Source of the DNA: JASSUD01 sp031963045
Lineage (GTDB): Bacteria; Pseudomonadota; Gammaproteobacteria; Burkholderiales; Burkholderiaceae
Assembly (NCBI GenBank): GCA_031963045.1
Contig: JASSUK010000032.1
Location: 62,001-126,000, forward strand
Length of the DNA: 64,000 bases
Reading direction: 5' to 3'
The stretch's first letter is position 1. The number at the start of each line of letters is the position of its first letter. Positions 16,701 through 24,364 of this stretch are shown here, piece after piece. The position numbers and the translations under genes are program-made. Below the pieces are notes generated by a model. It had not been told where the DNA came from. It searched no databases and was given only the letters and a program-made list of their open reading frames with translations.

Positions 16701-18837
16701 CGTATTTGATTCTGCACAGTTGCAACGGGCGGATCTAAGCAACACGAACTTAACTGGCACGTGGTTACGCAACGCAGACTTAAAGGTCGCGCGCATGCAC
16801 GAGGTGCAGTTCGGAGAGTTGCCGGGCCTGCAGTTGAAAAATTCTGTTAGTGCTTGCTGCTATTCTCCCGATGGGCGCTACCTAGTAGTCGTAATATATG
16901 ATGAGATTGCGCTATATGAGGTAGAGACGTTAGCGCATGTGCATACGTTCAAAGGACATACCAAAGGGGTGAAAAGCGTGGCATTCTCAAGCGATGGCCG
17001 AACGCTGGCATCAGGCAGTTGGGACAATACGGTACGGCTGTGGTCGGTAGCCGAGAAGAAACCGTTGCACACGCTCGAAGGACATACAAGTCACGTGGAA
17101 AGCGTGGCGTTCTCAAATGATGGCCAAACATTAGCCTCGGGCAGTTATGACTTCACAGTACGGCTGTGGTCGGTCGCCAAGAAAGAGTGGTTGTACACGT
17201 TCGAAGGACATACCAACCAGGTGACAAGTGTGACGTTCTCAAGCGATGACCGAACGCTGGCATCAGGCAGTTGGGACAATACGGTACAGCTGTGGTCAGT
17301 AGCCGAGAAGAAACCGTTGCACACGTTCGAAGGACATACCAGTCACGTGGAAAGCGTGGTGTTCTCAAATGATGGCCAAACATTAGCCTCGGGCAGTTAT
17401 GACCACACAGTACGGCTATGGTCGGTAGCCGAGAAGAAACCGTTGCACACGTTCGAAGGGCATACCAGCTATGTGAGAAGCGTGGCGTTCTCAAGCGATG
17501 GGCAAACACTTGCCTCTGGCAGTGAGGACAGGACGGTGCGGCTGTGGTCGGCAGCCGAGAAAAAACCATTGCGCACATTCGAGGGACATAACAAGAACGT
17601 GACCAGTATTGCTTTCTCAAACGATGGCCAAACACTGGCCTCGGGCAGTGGTGACAAAACGGTACGACTGTGGTCGATAGCGGAGAAAAAACCGTCGCAC
17701 ACGTTTGAAGGACATACCAAAGAAGTGAGAAGTGTCATGTTCTCAAGCGATGGCCAGAAGCTGGCATCGGGAAGCTATGACCAGTCAGTGCAGCTGTGGT
17801 CAGTAGCCGAGAAGAAACCGTTGCACGCGTTCGAAGGACATACAAGTCTCGTGGAAAGCGTCGCGTTCTCAAACGACGGCCAAACGCTGGCCTCGGGCAG
17901 TTATGACAATACGGTACGGCTGTGGTCGGTAGCCGAGAAGAAACTGTTGCACACATTCAAAGGGCATACAATCGGCGTGACAAGCGTGGCGTTTTCAAGC
18001 GATGACCAGAAGCTGGCATCGGGCGGTAAGGACAAGACAGTGCAGCTGTGGTCAGTAGCCGAGAAGAAACTGTTGCACACGTTCGAAGGACATACCAACT
18101 ATGTGACAAGCGTCGCGTTCTCAAACGATGACCAAACATTAGCCTCGGGCAGTGATGATAATACGGTACGGCTGTGGTCAGTAGCCGAGAAGAAACCGTT
18201 GCACACGTTCGAAGGACATACCACCTCGGTGACAAGCGTCGCGATCTCAAACGATGGCCAAACGCTGGCATCGGGTAGTTTGGACTTCACAGTGCGGCTG
18301 TGGTCGGTAGCCGAGAGAAAAACGTTGCAAACGTTCAAAGGACATACCGGCTCAGTGAGAAGCGTTGCGTTCTCAAACGATGGCCAAATGCTGGCCTCAG
18401 GCAGTTGGGACAATACGGTACGGCTGTGGTCGATTATTTCAGGCCGATGTTTAACCGTGATTCAAGGTTTTAATGGGTACACCAGTTCCGTTGCTTGGTA
18501 CACAAGTGCTAAAGAAGTTTGGCTGGCAACGGGAGGTGAGGACAAAGTGATGCGCCTTTGGCAAGTGCACCGGGACGGTGAGGCGTGCCACGTGATATTA
18601 CACTGGGCCTCAGCGCAAACAACATTGACGATGCCAGATATGTGCATTCAAAATGTAATCGGCCTCAGTGCGAGGAATACAAAGCTACTCAAGCAACGCG
18701 GAGCAAGGGGAGAGCCGTGCGAGACCGAGGAGCAAGAGACACTATCATTGCTGACAAAAAGAGCAGAAGCGTTGATATTAACGCAATCTGCACAAATAAA
18801 TAGCCGATCTGATGCAATTCCTCTTAATCTTGTTTGA
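13723..18837 (+). CDS. TIR/SEFIR-like, NACHT, pentapeptide, WD40-repeat STAND protein
   Basis: A 1704-aa protein. Residues ~1-125 are helical and TPR-like. Residues ~198-320 (SLFLVYAHNN, VNLYSDQTPLG, KVVVCCSEVLGNYL) resemble a TIR or SEFIR fold; this is tentative. The NACHT NTPase has Walker A GVAGSGKST at 569-577 and Walker B FIFDGYDE near 646-653. Pentapeptide repeats (ADLSNTNL-like) span ~975-1030. Twelve near-identical 42-aa WD40 repeats plus one degenerate unit at each end give 14 blades, the number for two seven-bladed propellers. STAND NTPases of this kind are sensors that oligomerise on binding a trigger, in bacterial immunity and eukaryotic NLRs. No signal peptide. The gene stands alone between ubiX and the atp operon. 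Target and output are unknown; a T4SS effector role is also possible. Confidence 0.85.
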   Translation: MLSQAASQALLVKQAQGLAQSYLGQAQLHEELQHTEWALALYGQAKVTFKYIADAQQVFPLAEAKSVLNQARTGQTTEAEALRQQIAEVYVERAKLLQKLGKIDKAQASIKKAKAWGYQDITALSDSGQAEAEEKTTETEQGRKAAIVSFESPPVLIQMALLTQSPPVLSFTEKSALLDRLFEKAISMLASLRIPNKPSLFLVYAHNNPTYGQAEADTARYFIEKLSQICVNLYSDQTPLGQPYSESLRKQKHDGRIEDIVTSQLCLLPTQLIEDVAPVDKVVVCCSEVLGNYLKWPDYQKFYQALRVAYATDQASYSTNSVQARASAIRKVVETFSQQQANFHHVLTEMAFLQIREEHLKDQHGVISVPLTPQSHASCLEKFIQNTAVRIGDIPRIEVQAQTGQQVYPNQSRHKVLFKLIERLLVGNDEAKTLLDKFWLGYDNLVARLKKATSTLGALEFDKLVEDIIKDFRAALLRQLALIVEESQAMQRQALQAAEEPLAILGDSIKQFKRAYQESLKRTGESHVLSMYVPLQGIKRGQQGEQIVDLDAELERFFASEASVFLLLGVAGSGKSTFNRHLALKKLTDYQHLSQAPNGRPLVFFIELRNIENPNKQVIQQFLQSKGFAPEQIEALRTHSHQRCIFIFDGYDEIKERNRNFYELNELWQWEKAKFVITSRPEYLDTNYQMYFCPKALPQALWEISMAPFSSAQRTRYIQHYVEKNHSRWNIAQYEQALNQLTQLSKELERPVVLRMLFQILPELELTHQDTKRLTLSAVYEQYFQHWWKNWQARLSAIPLTPDEEEAKRALVECKGGFISQGFTFMQSCALALTKVGLTTAQDSDRFEKRYPEVYKAFFEEGAKTRLLRFNAPLQIKQRQYYAFSHKSMQEYLVVRAICPPEFEETEPHLEDELNQLSIVNEPVILDFLVEQVKAQPLFKAYLHAWIERSKVAELSVTVGAANAITVLIKAGVQFNSADLQDIRIPGADLSYGVFDSAQLQRADLSNTNLTGTWLRNADLKVARMHEVQFGELPGLQLKNSVSACCYSPDGRYLVVVIYDEIALYEVETLAHVHTFKGHTKGVKSVAFSSDGRTLASGSWDNTVRLWSVAEKKPLHTLEGHTSHVESVAFSNDGQTLASGSYDFTVRLWSVAKKEWLYTFEGHTNQVTSVTFSSDDRTLASGSWDNTVQLWSVAEKKPLHTFEGHTSHVESVVFSNDGQTLASGSYDHTVRLWSVAEKKPLHTFEGHTSYVRSVAFSSDGQTLASGSEDRTVRLWSAAEKKPLRTFEGHNKNVTSIAFSNDGQTLASGSGDKTVRLWSIAEKKPSHTFEGHTKEVRSVMFSSDGQKLASGSYDQSVQLWSVAEKKPLHAFEGHTSLVESVAFSNDGQTLASGSYDNTVRLWSVAEKKLLHTFKGHTIGVTSVAFSSDDQKLASGGKDKTVQLWSVAEKKLLHTFEGHTNYVTSVAFSNDDQTLASGSDDNTVRLWSVAEKKPLHTFEGHTTSVTSVAISNDGQTLASGSLDFTVRLWSVAERKTLQTFKGHTGSVRSVAFSNDGQMLASGSWDNTVRLWSIISGRCLTVIQGFNGYTSSVAWYTSAKEVWLATGGEDKVMRLWQVHRDGEACHVILHWASAQTTLTMPDMCIQNVIGLSARNTKLLKQRGARGEPCETEEQETLSLLTKRAEALILTQSAQINSRSDAIPLNLV
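16945..18456 (+). repeat. Twelve tandem 126-bp WD40-coding repeats
   Basis: The unit encodes FEGHTxxVxSVAFSxDGQTL followed by ASGSxDxTVRLWSVAEKKPLHT. Copies follow one another every 126 bp (42 codons) and are very similar at the nucleotide level, including silent positions. That suggests recent amplification or continuing gene conversion. Variation is concentrated at a few codons after GHT and after ASGS, which in WD40 propellers tend to face the top surface. Confidence 0.92.
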
Positions 18838-18884
18838 AGTCAGGTGAGTTCGACATCGCTCAAGCTACAAGGCGGTGGCGCGCT

Positions 18885-18915
18885 TGTTGGGGTTCCTTCG
18901 TCACCACCAACCTAC
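18885..18915 (-). repeat. REP element (GTAG family) downstream of the NACHT gene
   Basis: On the minus strand it reads GTAGGTTGGTGGTGACGAAG then GAACCCCAACA. It faces the copy at 13542-13580. It lies about 50 bp upstream of the predicted atp promoter. Confidence 0.75.
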
Positions 18916-18964
18916 CGAATGACTATGATTCAGAGGTGCGCGTTTTTCATAGATAGACTTTTAC

Positions 18965-18993
18965 TTGAACCGTCTATAAGAATCCTTTACAAT
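18965..18993 (+). promoter_or_regulatory. Predicted sigma-70 promoter of the atp operon
   Basis: TTGAAC at 18965-18970 and TACAAT at 18988-18993 are separated by exactly 17 bp, a good match to the sigma-70 consensus. It lies 116 bp upstream of atpB with no gene between. No atpI is present, so this would be the start of the atpBEFHAGDC transcript. Predicted by eye only. Confidence 0.6.
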
Positions 18994-19109
18994 CGCGGCC
19001 TTTTGTCTTTAGCGGGCTTCTCTGCTTAAAGCAAAGGCTTTAGGCATGCCTAAAATTGCCTTACCAACCCATTTTTTGCTTTTTTGACCACTTCTTTTTG
19101 TTCATTTAG

Positions 19110-19958
19110 ATGACGGCGCACAGCACTACCCCTCCCGATCCCTCAGGGTACATTGCTCATCACCTGCAGAATTTCTCGAACAAACCGCAAACTGCGATTG
19201 TCGATTTTTCTGTATGGAATTTTGACACCTTGTTTTGGTCCATATTGATGGGGCTCGTCACGATTTTGGTCTTGCATCTCGCGGCTCGCCGCGCGACTAG
19301 CGGTGTTCCTTCGCGTTTTCAATGTGCGATTGAGATGCTAGTTGAGATGGTAGAGACCCAATCTAAATCTATTGTTCATGGTAGTCGGCACTTCATTGCT
19401 CCCCTCGCATTAACGGTATTTGTGTGGGTAACACTCATGAATTCGCTTGATTTGATCCCGGTTGATTTGCCAGGCACGATCATTCACCACCTCGGGCTCT
19501 CCAGCATTATTCCGTCACACCGCATTGTCCCTACTGCTGATTTAAATGGCACACTCGGCATAGCATTGGGTGTATTGGTTTTAATGCTGTATTACAGCGT
19601 TAAAGTTAAAACTCTCTCTGGTTTTCTACACGAATTAATATGCTCACCTTTTGGCGCGCATCCGGTTTTGTGGATACCCAACCTAACACTGAATATTGTT
19701 GAATACTTAGCCAAAACCGTTTCTCTGGGTATGCGGCTTTTTGGAAATATGTACGCAGGCGAGTTGTTATTTTTGCTGATCGCCTTATTGGGCAGCCTGT
19801 GGAATTTTGGCCCCGACTCGACAGCGCTTGGTTTAATCAGTCATGTGATTGCAGGTAGTATTTGGGCCATTTTTCATATTTTAATTATTCTGCTTCAAGC
19901 TTTTATTTTCATGATGCTGACCTTGGTGTATTTGGGTCAGGCACATGAGAGCCATTGA
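19110..19958 (+). CDS. atpB: F0F1 ATP synthase subunit a
   Basis: A 282-aa polytopic membrane protein with the conserved proton-channel segment TVSLGMRLFGNMYAGELL, containing the essential arginine, and the C-terminal AFIFMMLTLVYLGQAHE. Subunit a forms the proton half-channels beside the c-ring. The N-terminal region is a little longer than in E. coli, as in Burkholderiales. First gene of the atp operon; no atpI precedes it. Confidence 0.97.
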   Translation: MTAHSTTPPDPSGYIAHHLQNFSNKPQTAIVDFSVWNFDTLFWSILMGLVTILVLHLAARRATSGVPSRFQCAIEMLVEMVETQSKSIVHGSRHFIAPLALTVFVWVTLMNSLDLIPVDLPGTIIHHLGLSSIIPSHRIVPTADLNGTLGIALGVLVLMLYYSVKVKTLSGFLHELICSPFGAHPVLWIPNLTLNIVEYLAKTVSLGMRLFGNMYAGELLFLLIALLGSLWNFGPDSTALGLISHVIAGSIWAIFHILIILLQAFIFMMLTLVYLGQAHESH

Positions 19959-20020
19959 GCCATCAGATATAGATTTTGTAATTTTCGTTTTTAATTTTTA
20001 TTGAACAAAGGGAAATCATT

Positions 20021-20290
20021 ATGCAAGCTTCCATAGCGCACATTCAGGGCCTGACTGTTATTGCAATCAGCATCATTATTGGCCTCGGCGCAATTGGTGC
20101 ATGTATCGGTATCGCACTAATGGGTGGTAAATATATTGAAGCCTGCGCCCGTCAGCCCGAACTCATCAACCCACTACAAACTAAAATGTTCTTGTTGGCT
20201 GGTTTGATCGATGCAGCCTTCTTGATCGGCGTTGGTGTGGCTATGCTTTTCGCATTTGCTAACCCACTGCTTGCCAGCTTAGCCGCTTAA
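20021..20290 (+). CDS. atpE: F0F1 ATP synthase subunit c
   Basis: An 89-aa hairpin of two hydrophobic helices with the loop ARQPELINPLQTKM and the proton-carrying acid in LAGLIDAAFLIG. It forms the rotating c-ring, which needs many more copies than the other subunits. A strong Shine-Dalgarno-like AAAGGGAAATC precedes the ATG. A 248-bp gap with degenerate REPs separates it from atpF, unusual inside this normally compact operon. Confidence 0.98.
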   Translation: MQASIAHIQGLTVIAISIIIGLGAIGACIGIALMGGKYIEACARQPELINPLQTKMFLLAGLIDAAFLIGVGVAMLFAFANPLLASLAA

Positions 20291-20349
20291 TTGATCGGAT
20301 CCTCTCTAAAAATTCAATACAAGACTGTGATGTAACGTGGATGGCAATC

Positions 20350-20455
20350 TTGTTGGGGTTCATACGTCACCCCAACCTAGCATCCTCATTTTTCCAGTCT
20401 TGGATAGATTGAGGTAACGAAGGAACCTCAATATCGGCGCACCACCAACCGATAA
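20350..20455. repeat. Degenerate REP pair inside the atp operon (atpE-atpF gap)
   Basis: 20350-20380 reads TGTTGGGGTTCATACGTCAC then CCCAACCTAG, a minus-strand REP whose GTAG has become CTAG. 20411-20455 holds a second, rearranged copy (GAGGTAACGAAGGAACCTCAA, then CACCACCAACC). Both can form hairpins in the atp mRNA between atpE and atpF. The rest of the 248-bp gap contains no ORF I can support. Confidence 0.65.
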
Positions 20456-20538
20456 TTTATGAACGGGTATTCTTAGAACCGAACGCACTTTTGGTAGGCC
20501 CTATACAGTAGCCTCCCCTTCCGATTTAAAGAAAAAAG

Positions 20539-21009
20539 ATGAATCTCAACGCCACCCTGATCGCGCAGATGCTCGTGTTTTTGGTTTTAGCGTGGTTCAC
20601 GATGAAATTCGTGTGGCCTCCGCTAATCCAAGCGCTGGATGAGCGCGCTCAAAAAATTGCGGACGGTTTACAAGCTGCAGAGCAAAGCCAATCCGCTTTG
20701 GAAAAGGCACAGCAAGAAGCAGCTCAAACGGTAGCAAAAGCACGCGAACAGGGACAACAACGCCTAGCAGAAGCTGAAAAACGTGCAGAAGCAGCGGCCG
20801 TTGAGCTGCGTGAACAAGCACAGCAAGAAGCCAGACGCATCGTTGCACAAGCGAAGGCAGAAGCAGAGCAACAATTTGTGCAAGCGCGTGCTGCGCTGCG
20901 CAAGGATGTTGCGGCTTTAGCCGTCAAAGGTGCGCAGCAAATCTTGCAACGCGAAATTGACAGCCAAGCGCATGCCGATTTACTCCGTCAACTCACTGCC
21001 GGACTTTAA
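20539..21009 (+). CDS. atpF: F0F1 ATP synthase subunit b
   Basis: A 156-aa protein with one N-terminal membrane helix (MLVFLVLAWFTMKFVWPPL) followed by a long, alanine- and glutamate-rich helix to the C terminus. This is the peripheral-stalk subunit b. Length and the conserved WPPLIQALDER segment are typical. It is separated from atpH by only 7 bp. Confidence 0.97.
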   Translation: MNLNATLIAQMLVFLVLAWFTMKFVWPPLIQALDERAQKIADGLQAAEQSQSALEKAQQEAAQTVAKAREQGQQRLAEAEKRAEAAAVELREQAQQEARRIVAQAKAEAEQQFVQARAALRKDVAALAVKGAQQILQREIDSQAHADLLRQLTAGL

Positions 21010-21016
21010 TTGAAAG

Positions 21017-21685
21017 ATGACTGAAAAGGCCCACCAGGACGCAAACAAAGCAGCGGCTTCGCAAGATGCACAGCCCTTTTTTGCCCTGCAACACACCTCA
21101 CATCAAGATGCAGCGTTAGCGCGCCCCTATGCGGAGGCATTATTCCGTGTAGTTTTAAAAACACAACAGAATGTGGAGGCCTCTAATGCAGCTAGCGGCG
21201 TTCTATCACTCTGGTCTGCTTGGCTCGCAACGCTCGCGCAAATAGCCGCCCATGAGGGTGTGCGCAGCTTAGGCAGAAATCCTGCCATTGAGCCAGCTCA
21301 AATTGAGGCGATGGTGTGGAGCATTGCTCCACTGCCTGAAAAATTGGCCTTTGCAAAAAGCATTGCAGAACACTTTGTGCATCTGCTTATCACTCGCCAT
21401 CGCTTAGATGCATTGCCGGAAATTACCCAGCAATTTGAGGTATTGCGCAGCGCGCATGAGGGCGTAGCAGATGCAGAAATTTTGACTGCATTTCCATTAG
21501 ATGATGCTGCTTTAAAAGAATTAGTCACCGCTATGGAGCGCCGATTTGGTCGCTCATTAAAGGCCCATGTACGTGTTGATCCCGCGCTTATAGGCGGTGT
21601 ATGTGTGACCGTTGGCGATGAAGTATTTGATACCTCGGTGCGAGCGAAGTTAGCTGAGTTGCACGACCATTTAATGGCGGAATAA
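21017..21685 (+). CDS. atpH: F0F1 ATP synthase subunit delta, with extended N terminus
   Basis: A 222-aa protein. The family N terminus ALARPYAEALFRV appears only at about residue 33, so this copy has a ~32-residue polar extension compared with the usual ~178 aa. There is also some extra length in the middle. The C-terminal VRVDPALIGGVCVTVGDEVFDTSV segment is conserved. Delta joins the F1 head to the peripheral stalk. No alternative ATG/GTG start closer to the conserved region was seen, and the start lies 7 bp after atpF. Confidence 0.94.
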   Translation: MTEKAHQDANKAAASQDAQPFFALQHTSHQDAALARPYAEALFRVVLKTQQNVEASNAASGVLSLWSAWLATLAQIAAHEGVRSLGRNPAIEPAQIEAMVWSIAPLPEKLAFAKSIAEHFVHLLITRHRLDALPEITQQFEVLRSAHEGVADAEILTAFPLDDAALKELVTAMERRFGRSLKAHVRVDPALIGGVCVTVGDEVFDTSVRAKLAELHDHLMAE

Positions 21686-21737
21686 AAGTGCTACATTTTG
21701 GCACACGCCGATTTAACAATATCCTGCAGGACTAGGA

Positions 21738-23276
21738 ATGACAACCCAACTTGATCCCTCTGAAATCAGTGCCTTGATTGAGCAATCTATCGAAAGCTTA
21801 GAATCAAAGACCGACATTCGCAATCAGGGTACGGTGCTCTCGGTCACAGACGGTATTTGCCGAGTCCATGGCCTCTCCGATGTTATGCAAGGCGAGATGC
21901 TCGAATTTCCAGGCCAAACGTATGGACTCGCGCTCAACTTAGAGCGTCATTCAGTTGGTGCCGTTATTCTGGGTAGCTACGAGCATATCTCTGAAGGCGA
22001 TACGGTTAAATGCACAGGCCGCATTCTGGAAGTTCCTGTAGGAACTGCTTTGTTAGGGCGTGTTGTAGATGCCCTAGGCAAGCCTATCGATGGCAAAGGC
22101 CCTGTAAATACCACTGAAACCGATGCAATTGAAAAAATTGCTCCCGGTGTTATTTCACGCCAATCGGTTTCCGAACCTGTACAAACAGGTATCAAATCTA
22201 TTGATGCAATGGTTCCTGTTGGCCGCGGTCAGCGTGAACTTATCATCGGTGACCGACAAACCGGAAAAACCGCTGTAGCGATTGATGCCATCATCAATCA
22301 AAAAGGCAAAAACCTGATCTGTATTTACGTAGCTATCGGCCAAAAAGCATCGTCGATTATGAACGTGGTGCGCAAGCTCGAAGAGCATGGCGCAATGGAA
22401 TACACCATCGTAGTAGCAGCGACTGCTTCTGATTCCGCAGCTATGCAATTTATTGCGCCTTATGCAGGCTGCACGATGGGTGAATACTTCCGCGATCGCG
22501 GTCAAGATGCACTGATTGTCTACGACGATTTAACCAAACAAGCTTGGGCATATCGTCAAATCTCGCTGCTCCTTCGTCGCCCACCAGGCCGTGAAGCATA
22601 TCCAGGTGATGTATTTTATTTGCATTCCCGTTTACTAGAGCGCGCAGCACGTGTGAATGAGCAATATGTTGAGCAATTCACCAAAGGCGAAGTAAAAGGC
22701 AAAACAGGTTCACTTACCGCTTTGCCCATTATTGAAACGCAAGCTGGTGACGTAACGGCATTTGTGCCAACTAATGTGATTTCTATTACCGATGGACAGA
22801 TCTTCTTAGAAACAGATTTGTTCAATGCGGGAATTCGTCCCGCCATCAATGCAGGGATTTCGGTCTCGCGTGTAGGCGGTGCAGCACAAACCAAAGTTAT
22901 TAAAAAGCTATCCGGCGGTATTCGTACCGATTTAGCGCAATATCGTGAATTGGCTGCTTTTGCGCAATTTGCCTCGGACCTCGATGAAGCAACTCGTCGC
23001 CAATTAGAGCGCGGCCGTCGTGTTACTGAGCTCTTAAAGCAGGCGCAATATCAACCGCTTCAAGTTTGGGAATTAGCTGCGATCTTATTTGCAGCGAATC
23101 ATGGCTATCTCGACAACGTAGAAGTGGAAGAGATTACCCGTTTTGAACATGAGCTCCTCGCCCATCTCAAAACTAGCCATACCGCTTTGGTTGACGCTAT
23201 TGAAGCTCAAAAAGAATTGTCTAAAGAAAACGAAGCTGCACTGCATGCTGTTTTCAAAGCATTTACACAACAGTAA
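21738..23276 (+). CDS. atpA: F0F1 ATP synthase subunit alpha
   Basis: A 512-aa F1 alpha subunit with P-loop GDRQTGKTA, the signature PAINAGISVSRVGGAAQ and ISLLLRRPPGREAYPGDVFY. Alpha carries the non-catalytic nucleotide sites. Full length, no disruption. An SD-like CAGGACTAGGA precedes the start. Confidence 0.98.
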   Translation: MTTQLDPSEISALIEQSIESLESKTDIRNQGTVLSVTDGICRVHGLSDVMQGEMLEFPGQTYGLALNLERHSVGAVILGSYEHISEGDTVKCTGRILEVPVGTALLGRVVDALGKPIDGKGPVNTTETDAIEKIAPGVISRQSVSEPVQTGIKSIDAMVPVGRGQRELIIGDRQTGKTAVAIDAIINQKGKNLICIYVAIGQKASSIMNVVRKLEEHGAMEYTIVVAATASDSAAMQFIAPYAGCTMGEYFRDRGQDALIVYDDLTKQAWAYRQISLLLRRPPGREAYPGDVFYLHSRLLERAARVNEQYVEQFTKGEVKGKTGSLTALPIIETQAGDVTAFVPTNVISITDGQIFLETDLFNAGIRPAINAGISVSRVGGAAQTKVIKKLSGGIRTDLAQYRELAAFAQFASDLDEATRRQLERGRRVTELLKQAQYQPLQVWELAAILFAANHGYLDNVEVEEITRFEHELLAHLKTSHTALVDAIEAQKELSKENEAALHAVFKAFTQQ

Positions 23277-23328
23277 TTAATCTGTCTTAGAACCTGTTCT
23301 AAGCCCTCTTTCCTGGGATACACGCCCT

Positions 23329-24228
23329 ATGGCAGGCATGAAAGAAATTCGCGGCAAGATCAAGAGCGTGCAAAGCACGCGCAAGATCACTAAAGCCATG
23401 GAGATGGTTGCGGCATCCAAAATGCGCCGCGCCCAGGAACGCATGCGCGCTTCGCGCCCTTATGCAGATAAGGTGCGTGAAATCATCGCGCACATGCACC
23501 AAGCCAATCCTGAATACCAGCACCCTTTTAGTGTGCCGCATCCGGAGGCCAAAACTATTGGCCTCATCTTGGTGACCACCGATAAAGGCCTGTGCGGTGG
23601 GCTCAATACCAATATTTTGCGCATGGCGCTGGCAACCATCCAAGAGTATGAAACTAAAGGCATACGCACACAAGCCACAGCCATCGGTAGCAAAGGTTTG
23701 GGATTTTTGCAGCGTTTAGGCGCAAAGCTAAGCTCGCATGTAGAGCAGCTTGGAGATACGCCCCACCTCGATGTATTGATCGGCTCTGTCAAAGTGCAAT
23801 TGGATGCGTATTTGGAAGGGCGGCTACAAGCGGTATATCTAGGCTATACACGCTTTATCAATACCATGAAGCAAGAAGCCGTACTGGAACGTCTGCTTCC
23901 GTTGGGTGCAGCAATCTCTTCTACAGACGTAACGTCAGCCGATTCCAAGACCTCCAGCATGCCTGCGCATAACTGGGATTATGTCTACGAGCCAGATGCG
24001 CAGTCTGTTATTGATACGGTGATAAAACGCTATATCGAAGCACGTGTATATCAGGCCGTAGCTGAAAACATGGCTTCTGAGCAAGCTTCGCGTATGGTCG
24101 CCATGAAATCCGCTTCGGACAATGCCGAGACGGTAATCGACGAGCTAAAGCTGGTCTACAACAAGAGCCGTCAAGCTGCGATTACGAAAGAGCTCTCAGA
24201 AATTGTCGGCGGCGCAGCAGCTGTATAG
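23329..24228 (+). CDS. atpG: F0F1 ATP synthase subunit gamma
   Basis: A 299-aa protein beginning MAGMKEIRGKIKSVQSTRKI, the conserved gamma N-terminal helix, with TDKGLCGGLNTN and the C-terminal YNKSRQAAITKELSEIVGGA. Gamma is the central rotating shaft. An insertion around residues 200-215 (TSADSKTSSM) is polar, as in other Burkholderiales. Confidence 0.98.
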   Translation: MAGMKEIRGKIKSVQSTRKITKAMEMVAASKMRRAQERMRASRPYADKVREIIAHMHQANPEYQHPFSVPHPEAKTIGLILVTTDKGLCGGLNTNILRMALATIQEYETKGIRTQATAIGSKGLGFLQRLGAKLSSHVEQLGDTPHLDVLIGSVKVQLDAYLEGRLQAVYLGYTRFINTMKQEAVLERLLPLGAAISSTDVTSADSKTSSMPAHNWDYVYEPDAQSVIDTVIKRYIEARVYQAVAENMASEQASRMVAMKSASDNAETVIDELKLVYNKSRQAAITKELSEIVGGAAAV

Positions 24229-24252
24229 TGCATCACACCTATATTTATTAAA

Positions 24253-24300
24253 AGGCATGCTTTGCACTCTATTTATTTAGATAGCTAGGCATGCTTTGCA
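24253..24300 (+). repeat. 14-bp direct repeat in the atpG-atpD gap
   Basis: AGGCATGCTTTGCA occurs at 24253-24266 and again at 24287-24300, 34 bp apart. A short hairpin (GCGCCA...TGGCGC, about 24302-24328) follows before the atpD SD AAGAGGAAG. No function assigned; possibly a small duplication. Confidence 0.5.
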
Positions 24301-24364
24301 AGCGCCAATATAAGCTTAAAGCTGGCGCGGCATTTAAGATACAAAAAAGACTTAAGAGGAAGCT

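Noticed and set aside
16878..18413. Several long open frames on the strand opposite the WD40 array
   Set aside because: They are antisense shadows of the repetitive coding sequence, cysteine- and arginine-rich, with no family features.
16945..18456. Regularly spaced repeats suggestive of a CRISPR array
   Set aside because: The 126-bp units are contiguous, in frame and encode WD40 blades; there are no spacers and no cas genes.
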